Program-made: the position numbers and the translations under genes
Shown here: positions 1 to 5,905 of the stretch, piece by piece
Position numbering within the stretch: the stretch's first letter is position 1
How the letters are laid out: every line of letters begins with the position of its first letter
Notes under the pieces: generated by a model
What the model was told of the DNA's origin: nothing
Database searches by the model: none
What the model saw: only the letters and a program-made list of their open reading frames with translations
Assembly: GCA_902766545.1 (NCBI GenBank)
Contig: CACXEC010000058.1
Span: forward strand, 1-10,244
DNA length: 10,244 bases
Origin: an uncultured Erysipelotrichaceae bacterium
GTDB lineage: Bacteria; Bacillota_I; Bacilli_A; RF39; UBA660
Direction: 5' to 3'

Positions 1-6
1 AATTTA

Positions 7-15
7 TGTTAAAAT
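7..15 (+). promoter_or_regulatory. Possible distal extended -10 motif upstream of parA
   Basis: TGTTAAAAT reads as TGn plus a -10-like TAAAAT hexamer. It lies at the window edge, so no -35 region can be inspected. The same motif type recurs at 56-64, closer to parA. It may be a second promoter or chance in AT-rich DNA. Confidence 0.25.
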
Positions 16-55
16 AGAAAAGTGCGTAAAAATAGAACACAAATATCTATATATA

Positions 56-64
56 TGATAAAAT
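56..64 (+). promoter_or_regulatory. Likely parA operon promoter (extended -10)
   Basis: TGATAAAAT is an extended -10 element (TGn followed by TAAAAT, one mismatch to TATAAT). It ends 26 bases before the chosen parA start at 91, so transcription would begin near 71 and give a leader of about 20 bases. No good -35 hexamer is visible at the expected distance, as is common when the TGn extension is present. The assignment is inference from motif and position. Confidence 0.45.
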
Positions 65-90
65 AATTAGTAGTAATGAGAGTGGTAAAT

Positions 91-879
91 ATGACAAAAA
101 TAATTTCTTTAGTAAATCAAAAAGGTGGAGTTGGAAAAACAACAACGAGTATTAATTTAGCATCTTCTTTGGGTAAATTAGGGAAAAAATCTCTTATTAT
201 TGATTTGGATCCACAGGGAAATGCTACAACTGGATTGGGCGTTAATAAGGGAGCAATTGAATATAGTATATATGATGTTTTAAATGGCACTTGTGAAGCT
301 AAAAAAGCTATTAGAAAAACCGGATTTACTAATTTGTCAATTATTCCAGCTACGATAAATTTAGCGGGATTAGATATTGAACTGTTGGAAAGAGGATATC
401 AAAATGCTACTTTTAAGAAGAATGAACAGTTAAGAAATGCACTTTTACCAGTTAGGGACAATTATGATTATATTATTATAGATTGTCCACCTTCACTTGG
501 ATTATTAACTACAAATGCATTAGTTGCAAGTAATTCTGTGATAATTCCTGTTCAATGTGAATTTTTTGCACTTGAAGGTATTACTCAGCTTTTAAATACA
601 ATTATAATGACTCAAACAAGATTAAATCCAAATTTAAAAATTGAAGGTGTTCTGTTAACATTACTAGATTCAAGAACTAATTTAGGTTTAGAAGTTGTTG
701 AAGAAGTAAGGAAATTTTTTAAAGATAAAGTATTTAATACGATTATTCCAAGACTTATTAGATTAGTAGAAGCTCCATCTCATGGTGAACCTATTAATGA
801 GTATGATCCAGAGAGTAGAGCTGCGCTTGCTTATACTAATTTAGCCAAGGAGGTTATAGAAAGAAATGGAAACGAGTAA
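91..879 (+). CDS. parA: ParA/Soj-type chromosome-partitioning ATPase
   Basis: A 262-residue deviant Walker A ATPase of the ParA/Soj family, expected to bind DNA nonspecifically as an ATP dimer and to work with ParB in origin segregation and control of replication initiation. The deviant Walker A motif KGGVGKTT is at residues 11-18, the DLDPQGN signature at 38-44, and the Walker B-like IIIDCPPSLG near 130-139. An in-frame ATG at 76 would add five residues, but starting at 91 places the key Lys at 16 and the catalytic Asp at 40, matching the numbering recalled for Bacillus subtilis Soj. A weak purine-rich site (GAGAG, 78-82) precedes it. First gene of the operon; its end overlaps parB by 14 bases, so translation is probably coupled. 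Length and domains are complete. Confidence 0.96.
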   Translation: MTKIISLVNQKGGVGKTTTSINLASSLGKLGKKSLIIDLDPQGNATTGLGVNKGAIEYSIYDVLNGTCEAKKAIRKTGFTNLSIIPATINLAGLDIELLERGYQNATFKKNEQLRNALLPVRDNYDYIIIDCPPSLGLLTTNALVASNSVIIPVQCEFFALEGITQLLNTIIMTQTRLNPNLKIEGVLLTLLDSRTNLGLEVVEEVRKFFKDKVFNTIIPRLIRLVEAPSHGEPINEYDPESRAALAYTNLAKEVIERNGNE

Positions 880-1768
880 TAAAAGAAAGGCTTTAGGTAA
901 GGGTTTAGAACAATTATTTAATAGCGAACAATTAAACTTTGATTCTTTAGATGCTATCGAGCAAGAAATAGTTGAGACGGCTAATTCTAATGATATTAAA
1001 GAAATTAATTTAGAAGATATTCGTAGTAATCCTTATCAGCCACGTACTTTTTTTGAGCCAGAGGCTTTGCAAGAACTTGCTGAGTCTATTAAGCAACATG
1101 GAGTTTTAGAACCAATTATTGTAAAAAAGTCAATTCATGGATATGAACTTGTTGCTGGAGAAAGACGAACTAAAGCTTCTAAAATAGCTGGTAAGAAAAC
1201 TATTCCTGCTATTATAAAGGACTTTACTGAGCAAGAAATGATGGATATTGCTATTTTAGAGAATATTCAAAGAGAAGATTTAAGCGCAATAGAACTAGCT
1301 GAAGGATTTCAAAAATATATTGAAAATACTGGATTGACCCAAGAGGAAATTGCTGTAAGATTTGGCAAAAGTAGAAGTTATATTACTAATCTTCTTGGAC
1401 TATTGAACCTTCCTAAGACTGTTAGAGATCAGATTAATACTAAGGAAATTAGTCCTTCTCATGCTAGAGTTTTATCTAAGCTTAATGATGTTAATTTAAT
1501 TAATGATTTAGCGGTTAGAATTGTTAAAGATGATTTATCAGTAAGAGAATTAGAAAAAATATGTTCTATAGAAACTATGCCTAAAAGGCAACCAATAATT
1601 AGAGAAAAAAATAGGCCATATATTTATAATTCATATGAAAATTTACTAAGAGATAAGCTTGGGGTTAAGGTTCAAATATCTAAGAATAAAATACTTATTC
1701 CATTTGATAGCGATGCTGATTTATCTAGAATATTTGAAATTTTAAATGTAGAATTGGATGAAGATTAA
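866..1768 (+). CDS. parB: ParB/Spo0J-type chromosome-partitioning CTPase clamp
   Basis: A 300-residue ParB, the centromere-binding partner of ParA; ParB proteins load at parS sites and slide as CTP-dependent clamps. The N-terminus has the typical KALGKGLEQLF segment (residues 8-18), thought to stimulate ParA. The N-terminal domain has NPYQPR at 55-60 and the GERR box at 98-101 (family form GERRxRA; here GERRTKAS), then ENIQREDLS at 132-140. A helix-turn-helix parS-reading region lies at about 157-180 (LTQEEIAVRFGKSRSYI). The C-terminal dimerisation segment (about 258-296, LRDKLGVKVQISKNKILI) is intact. A full AAGGAGGT Shine-Dalgarno site at 847-854, inside parA, precedes the ATG by 11 bases. 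The stop TAA shares its last base with the ATG of the next gene. No parS-like palindrome was found nearby by eye. Confidence 0.96.
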   Translation: METSNKRKALGKGLEQLFNSEQLNFDSLDAIEQEIVETANSNDIKEINLEDIRSNPYQPRTFFEPEALQELAESIKQHGVLEPIIVKKSIHGYELVAGERRTKASKIAGKKTIPAIIKDFTEQEMMDIAILENIQREDLSAIELAEGFQKYIENTGLTQEEIAVRFGKSRSYITNLLGLLNLPKTVRDQINTKEISPSHARVLSKLNDVNLINDLAVRIVKDDLSVRELEKICSIETMPKRQPIIREKNRPYIYNSYENLLRDKLGVKVQISKNKILIPFDSDADLSRIFEILNVELDED

Positions 1769-2589
1769 TGAATGATATATTTAATAAAATATTTAATTTT
1801 GTTAAGTCTCCTAAGTTTTATGGGCCTATAATTGCTATTTTAGTTGCATATATTATTTACTTAATTATTGATAATATCATTAATAAAGCGTCTATCAAAG
1901 GTAGAAATGAATTAGAAAAGAAAAAAAGAAAAACGGTTATTTTACTTGCTAAAAATATTATTAAGTATCTTTTAGTTATAATTGTTTTTCTTATAATACT
2001 TAATATATATGGAGTTAATACTAATTCTTTAATTGCTGGTTTAGGAGTGATTGGAGCTGTTATAGGTCTTGCTTTTCAAGATGCTCTTAAAGATATCATA
2101 GGGGGAATTAATATTATATTAGATAATTACTTTGTAGTTGGAGATCTAGTATGTTTTAATGATTTTACAGGTACGATTATGGAATTCGGACTTAAAAGTA
2201 CTAAAATTCAAAATGCTAAAGGTGAAGTATTAATTCTTGCTAATCGAAACATAGATAAAATTATTAACTTAAGTCAGAAAAAATGTGCAATTTTATTAAC
2301 TATACCAACGGCTTATGAGTGCGACCATAAAAAGGTCGAAAAAGTGTTAAAAAGTGTTTTAACTAAAATAAAAAAAGAAGACGATGTATCTGAAAATGAT
2401 ACAGAGTATTTAGGCATAGACTCATTTGCTGGTTCTAGTATTAATTATTTAATTAGAATTAAATGTAAACAAGGAACGCAATTTGCCATTAAGAGACTTG
2501 CTTTAAAGTATATTAAAGAAGCTTATGAGGAAAATGATTTAAAAATTCCTTATGATCAAATCGAGGTACATCATGGCAGTGACATATAA
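1768..2589 (+). CDS. MscS-family small-conductance mechanosensitive channel
   Basis: A 273-residue MscS-type channel that opens under membrane tension to release solutes on hypo-osmotic shock. Three membrane segments are visible: about 17-36, 57-80 and the pore helix region 86-115, with the small-residue-rich GLGVIGAVIGLAFQDALKD (91-109) and the conserved hinge GGINIILDNYFVVGD (112-126). The cytoplasmic beta domain follows (VLILANRNI, 154-162) and an alpha/beta cage domain to the C-terminus. The size matches minimal MscS/YkuT-like channels. Start and parB stop overlap by one base (TAATG); GGATGA at 1756-1761 can serve as ribosome site. Genes of this family next to parB and DUF951 are familiar from Firmicute genomes, so the position is probably conserved rather than accidental. 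Confidence 0.94.
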   Translation: MNDIFNKIFNFVKSPKFYGPIIAILVAYIIYLIIDNIINKASIKGRNELEKKKRKTVILLAKNIIKYLLVIIVFLIILNIYGVNTNSLIAGLGVIGAVIGLAFQDALKDIIGGINIILDNYFVVGDLVCFNDFTGTIMEFGLKSTKIQNAKGEVLILANRNIDKIINLSQKKCAILLTIPTAYECDHKKVEKVLKSVLTKIKKEDDVSENDTEYLGIDSFAGSSINYLIRIKCKQGTQFAIKRLALKYIKEAYEENDLKIPYDQIEVHHGSDI

Positions 2590-2764
2590 TTTAAATGATA
2601 AAGTTATAATGAAAAAACCTCATGCATGTGGTACAAATGAGTGGTTAATTACCAGAGTTGGTGTTGATATCAAAATTAAATGTATAAAGTGTAATAGGGA
2701 AATTATGATGGACCGGTTAGAGTTTGAAAAAAAGTTAAGGAGATTATCAAATGAAAAGAATTAA
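2573..2764 (+). CDS. DUF951 family small zinc-ribbon-like protein
   Basis: A 63-residue protein matching DUF951 (YyzM-like). The family has no assigned function. Visible signature: VIMKKPHACG at residues 11-20 (the usual family form is KPHPCG), NEW at 22-24, RVGVDIKIKC at 28-37 and CIKC at 37-40, then an R-rich helical tail. Cys19, Cys37 and Cys40 plus His17 could form a metal site, which is inference. A longer ORF opens at 2552, but the ATG at 2573 has GAGGT at 2563-2567 in front of it and gives the family N-terminus (MAVTYNLNDKV). It overlaps the MscS gene by 17 bases and the AbgT gene by 14, so it sits within a coupled cistron string. DUF951 genes commonly accompany an MscS gene near parB and ychF; no ychF follows here. 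Confidence 0.9.
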   Translation: MAVTYNLNDKVIMKKPHACGTNEWLITRVGVDIKIKCIKCNREIMMDRLEFEKKLRRLSNEKN

Positions 2765-4283
2765 AAAAACTAGAGAACAGATAGTTTTTCATCCAATTAT
2801 AGCGTTTTGTATTTTAATACTTATAGTTGTTATAATAAGTGGAATTCTTACATTATTTAATATAAGTTCTACATATAGTACGATAAGTAATACGGGATCA
2901 TACGTTAAAGAGTTGGTTAAGCCTTTTAATTTATTTAGTTTAAGTGGGCTTAAGTTCATTTTTAGTAATGCAGTTTCTAATTTTGCGTCATTTACTCCAT
3001 TATCAATGTTAATTATTACTTTATTTGGTATTGGAATAATGGATAAAAGTGGATTTTTAGATTCGCTATTTTATGTTCTTACTAAAAATGGAAGCAAAAA
3101 AACAGTAACTTTTATTTTATCTTTGGTATCTATATTATCTTCTATAGGTGGGGATTTAAGTTATATTATTTTAATACCTTTATCAGCTTTATTATTTAAA
3201 TATGGTAAAAGAAATCCTAAAGCAGGTATAGTTTGTGCATTTGCTGGATTATCTTGTGGTATTGGTATTAATATATTTATGAGTAGTATCGATTCAACTT
3301 TATTGGGCTATACCAATTTAGCTAGTAATCTATTAATTAAAGATTATTCAGTTGGCACACTAAGCTATGTTTTAGTTATGCTAGTTGCAGCTATTTCAAT
3401 GGCTTTTATTAATACGGCTATTACAGAAAAAATAGTTGTACCAAAACTTGGGCATTATGAAAATTTAGATGAGAAAGAAGATTATTTAACTAAAAAGGAA
3501 AAAAGAGGGTTACTTATTGCTTCATTTGCTGGTTTAATCTATTTACTAATTTTTATATATAATATTATTCCAGGAGCTCCTTTAGGTGGTAATTTGCTTG
3601 ACTATAGTCAAAAATTATATATTGATAAATTATTTGGATACAATTCATTTTTTAATCATGGATTTGTGTTTGTTGTTACCCTTTTATTCTTTATTTTGGG
3701 TCTTACATATGGTATTTCTACAAAAAGTATAAAGGATCAAAAAGATATGGGTGAAGCGCTTAGTTACTCATTAGATAAAATTGGTAATGTTTTAGTTTTG
3801 ATATTTTTTGCATCTACACTTAGCTTTATTTTTAAAAAATCAAATATTGGTATTTTAATTACTGCTGAATTGACTAATTTAATTGGTAATTCGACGTTTA
3901 CTAATGTACCGTTAATTATGTTATTGCTTTTTTCTTCAATTGTAGCAACTTTATTTATTCCTGGTAGTGTTAATAAATGGGCTATTATGTCCGGAACAGT
4001 AGTTCCTGTATTTATGAATGCTGGATTATCGCCTGAGTTTGCAACTTTGGTATTTAGAGCTGGAGAATGTGTATCATATGGATTAACTCCATTAATGGCA
4101 TATTTTGTTATATATTTGGCTTTTTTAGAACTATATAGCACTAGTAAAAACGAGGGAATATTTGGAGCTATAAAATATATTATTCCTTATTCTGTTGGTA
4201 CTCTATTAATGTGGATAGTTATAATTATTTTATTTTATATTATTGGAATTCCTTTTGGTGTTGGAGCATTCCCCGGATTATAA
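2751..4283 (+). CDS. AbgT-family membrane transporter
   Basis: A 510-residue polytopic protein of the AbgT family (AbgT, MtrF, YdaH), known for p-aminobenzoyl-glutamate uptake and for export of sulfonamide-like antimetabolites. Many membrane spans are evident, from about 15-37 to 480-500. Family landmarks are GIGIMDKSG (93-101), SSIGGDLSYIILIPL (130-144) with Asp135 matching the conserved acidic residue of the first hairpin region, AGLSCGIGIN (165-174), and the C-terminal block PGSVNKWAIM (404-413), LSPEF (426-430), FRAGEC (435-440) and LTPLMAYF (445-452). Trp410, Arg436 and Pro447 match conserved functional positions. The usual RxGD(S) motif is RAGE here, a Glu for Asp change at 439. The start is set by TAAGGAGA at 2736-2743. 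It is the last gene of the parAB operon. The substrate cannot be read from sequence; pABA-glutamate is only one option. Confidence 0.88.
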   Translation: MKRIKKTREQIVFHPIIAFCILILIVVIISGILTLFNISSTYSTISNTGSYVKELVKPFNLFSLSGLKFIFSNAVSNFASFTPLSMLIITLFGIGIMDKSGFLDSLFYVLTKNGSKKTVTFILSLVSILSSIGGDLSYIILIPLSALLFKYGKRNPKAGIVCAFAGLSCGIGINIFMSSIDSTLLGYTNLASNLLIKDYSVGTLSYVLVMLVAAISMAFINTAITEKIVVPKLGHYENLDEKEDYLTKKEKRGLLIASFAGLIYLLIFIYNIIPGAPLGGNLLDYSQKLYIDKLFGYNSFFNHGFVFVVTLLFFILGLTYGISTKSIKDQKDMGEALSYSLDKIGNVLVLIFFASTLSFIFKKSNIGILITAELTNLIGNSTFTNVPLIMLLLFSSIVATLFIPGSVNKWAIMSGTVVPVFMNAGLSPEFATLVFRAGECVSYGLTPLMAYFVIYLAFLELYSTSKNEGIFGAIKYIIPYSVGTLLMWIVIIILFYIIGIPFGVGAFPGL

Positions 4284-4288
4284 TAATT

Positions 4289-4310
4289 AGCAGGTTATCC
4301 TGCTTTTTTT
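4289..4310 (+). terminator. Rho-independent terminator of the parAB-abgT operon
   Basis: The inverted repeat AGCAGG / CCTGCT (4289-4294 and 4299-4304) with a four-base TTAT loop is followed directly by a run of seven T (4304-4310). It starts six bases after the AbgT stop codon. This is a textbook intrinsic terminator and the only one seen between parA and the amidase gene, supporting a five-gene transcript. Confidence 0.92.
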
Positions 4311-4354
4311 AATTTCTTATTAAAAAAATTAAAAAATAATACATTCTGTTTGCA

Positions 4355-4360
4355 TATATT
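4355..4360 (+). promoter_or_regulatory. Possible -10 element of the amidase gene
   Basis: TATATT preceded by TGCA lies 16 bases before the amidase ATG, after the upstream terminator, so a promoter is required between 4311 and 4370. No convincing -35 hexamer is visible. The exact hexamer is uncertain because the stretch TATATTATATT offers several registers. Confidence 0.3.
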
Positions 4361-4376
4361 ATATTAGGTGAACTAT

Positions 4377-5426
4377 ATGAATGATAAATATAAAATTGTT
4401 ATAGATCCCGGTCATGGAGGTAGTGATTCCGGTGCAGTAGGCAATGGTATTGTTGAAAAAGATTTAACTTTAAAGATTAGTAAGTATATGTATGATCGTT
4501 TTAAAGAACTTGGTATTCCTGTTAAAATAACTAGAGATGACGATAGTACTTTAGATCCAAATAGTAGGCCTAAAAAGGTTCTTGAACAGTTTGGAAATGG
4601 AAGAAATGTTATAGTTATCTCCAATCATATAAATGCAGGTGGTGGTGAAGGTGCTGAAGTTATATATGCTTTAAGAAATAATAGTAAACTTGCGTCTATG
4701 GTTCTTGATGAGTTGGAAAAGTCTGGTCAAATTCCTAGAAGATTCTATCAAAGAAGACTACCATCTGATGTATCTAAAGATTACTATTATATTATAAGAA
4801 ATACACCTAATAATGAAACTATAATAGTTGAATACGGTTTTTTAGATAATGCAAAAGATGCTCAAAAATTAAAGAATAATTATAAAGAATATGCAGAAGC
4901 AGTTGTAAAAGCGGTTTCTAATTATGCGGGATATAATTATTATTTAAATAGTAGTAATAATTTAGATGATTATTATATCGTTAAAGCAGGTGATACACTT
5001 TGGAGTATTGCTAAAAGGTATAATTTAACAGTTGATGAACTAAAAAAACTTAATAAATTAACTAATAATACTTTAACAATTGGTAGTAAATTACTTATTA
5101 ATAATAATGCCTCTAATAATGATATTGAAGGTCAATATATCGTAAAAAAGGGAGATACTTTATATTCTATTGCTAATAAATATGGACTAACTGTGGATAA
5201 ATTAAAAAGTATTAACAATTTATCTAATAATATTTTAAGTATTGGGCAGTCTTTAAAGGTATCAAATGATATTAGTAATTATCCTATATATACTGTAAAA
5301 AAAGGTGATACGCTTTATTCAATTGCAAAAAAGTTTAATGTAGCAGTTGATGAGCTTAAGCTATTAAATAATTTGGTAAACAATATTTTGTCAATTGATC
5401 AGAATCTAATAATACCATTAAAATAA
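4377..5426 (+). CDS. N-acetylmuramoyl-L-alanine amidase (Amidase_3) with three LysM repeats, no signal peptide
   Basis: A 349-residue zinc amidase predicted to cleave the amide bond between N-acetylmuramic acid and the stem peptide of peptidoglycan. The Amidase_3 domain covers about 4-183: DPGHGG with His13, Glu27 in EKDLTL, His84 in SNHINAG as zinc ligands, and catalytic Glu152 in VEYGFLDN. Three LysM wall-binding repeats follow at about 199-242, 253-296 and 304-347, each with the (K)xGDTLxSIA core, joined by Asn/Ser-rich linkers. A GTG at 4368 opens the frame earlier, but it lies inside the Shine-Dalgarno site AGGTGA (4366-4371), so ATG 4377 is preferred. No export signal precedes the catalytic domain, as in CwlC-type mother-cell amidases and phage lysins; how it reaches the wall is unknown. 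No terminator separates it from the next gene. Confidence 0.93.
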   Translation: MNDKYKIVIDPGHGGSDSGAVGNGIVEKDLTLKISKYMYDRFKELGIPVKITRDDDSTLDPNSRPKKVLEQFGNGRNVIVISNHINAGGGEGAEVIYALRNNSKLASMVLDELEKSGQIPRRFYQRRLPSDVSKDYYYIIRNTPNNETIIVEYGFLDNAKDAQKLKNNYKEYAEAVVKAVSNYAGYNYYLNSSNNLDDYYIVKAGDTLWSIAKRYNLTVDELKKLNKLTNNTLTIGSKLLINNNASNNDIEGQYIVKKGDTLYSIANKYGLTVDKLKSINNLSNNILSIGQSLKVSNDISNYPIYTVKKGDTLYSIAKKFNVAVDELKLLNNLVNNILSIDQNLIIPLK

Positions 5427-5447
5427 ATATTCAAAGTTAATAAAATA

Positions 5448-5456
5448 TGATAGAAT
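5448..5456 (+). promoter_or_regulatory. Likely promoter of the DUF4282-like gene (extended -10)
   Basis: TGATAGAAT is TGn plus a -10-like TAGAAT hexamer, ending 22 bases before the ATG at 5479. TTCAAA at 5430-5435 is a poor -35 with a short 15-base spacer. Predicted transcription start is near 5463, giving a leader of about 16 bases. It may add to read-through from the amidase gene. Confidence 0.4.
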
Positions 5457-5478
5457 TATATTAGAAGGGACGATAAAT

Positions 5479-5886
5479 ATGAGTTATTATGATAATAGTT
5501 ATTTTAAACCAGTAGAAAGTGTTGCAAGTAAAGTAAGCCCAACATTAGTATGGTCTATTATTAGTATAGTTGTGGCAGTAATTGGAGGTATTGTTTTATA
5601 TTATACAATCTTTAATAAAACGAATAATAATAAATATAAAGGCTTTATGAAAAAATTGTACGACTTAGTTCATTATCAATATTTTGTAATTGATGATTTA
5701 TCAAAAATATTATATATTATTATGACTATAGCAGTTACTTTACTTTCTTTTAATTATATTGGTAATTGGAAATTTTTAATTGTTCTAGTTGGTGGCAACT
5801 TGCTTCTTCGCATTAGCTTTGAATTTTTAATGCTATTTATTAGATTATGTAGTGATGTAAGAGAATTGAATAATAAGAAAAAATGA
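5479..5886 (+). CDS. Small integral membrane protein, DUF4282-like
   Basis: A 135-residue membrane protein of unknown function. Three hydrophobic segments are visible: about 23-46 (VWSIISIVVAVIGGIVLYY), 78-94 (ILYIIMTIAVTLLSF) and 97-120. The C-terminal pattern LLLRISFEFLMLFIRLCSDVREL (about 108-130) looks like the Arg/Glu-containing helix and charged end of DUF4282 proteins; this family call is from memory of the pattern and is moderate. AGAAGGGA at 5463-5470 is a good Shine-Dalgarno site eight bases before the ATG. The stop is TGA, located inside the terminator hairpin; reading it as Trp would add only seven residues. It follows the amidase gene by 52 bases. Small size and multiple spans invite a holin-like idea for releasing the signal-less amidase, but no holin signature supports that. 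Confidence 0.75.
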   Translation: MSYYDNSYFKPVESVASKVSPTLVWSIISIVVAVIGGIVLYYTIFNKTNNNKYKGFMKKLYDLVHYQYFVIDDLSKILYIIMTIAVTLLSFNYIGNWKFLIVLVGGNLLLRISFEFLMLFIRLCSDVRELNNKKK

Positions 5887-5905
5887 GTTTTTACAACTCA
5901 TTTTT
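5879..5905. terminator. Bidirectional terminator between convergent genes
   Basis: AAAAATGAGTT (5879-5889) pairs perfectly over 11 bases with AACTCATTTTT (5895-5905) around a five-base loop TTTAC. T-rich sequence follows on the + strand and, because the left side is A-rich, also on the - strand. The hairpin contains the TGA of the upstream gene (5884-5886) and most of the TAA of the LCP gene (5904-5906), so both transcripts would end here. Confidence 0.85.

Noticed and set aside
2..58. Open frame of 18 codons ending in TGA at the left edge, possibly the tail of an upstream gene
   Set aside because: Eighteen codons without a stop are not significant in such AT-rich DNA, nothing in the peptide is recognisable, and promoter-like motifs overlap it.
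2322..2338. CGACC / GGTCG inverted repeat inside the MscS gene
   Set aside because: It is only five base pairs with a seven-base loop and no T tract, within a coding sequence; probably chance.
3764..4141. 125-codon open frame on the minus strand inside the AbgT gene
   Set aside because: It is antisense to a well-conserved transporter segment, has no recognisable domain or ribosome site, and reads as a shadow of the real frame.
4412..4624. 70-codon minus-strand frame inside the amidase gene
   Set aside because: It is antisense to the conserved Amidase_3 domain with no supporting start signal or family pattern.
5884..5886. TGA read as Trp (Mycoplasma-type code)
   Set aside because: Trp in conserved families is TGG throughout, no gene needs TGA read-through, and this TGA lies in a terminator hairpin.
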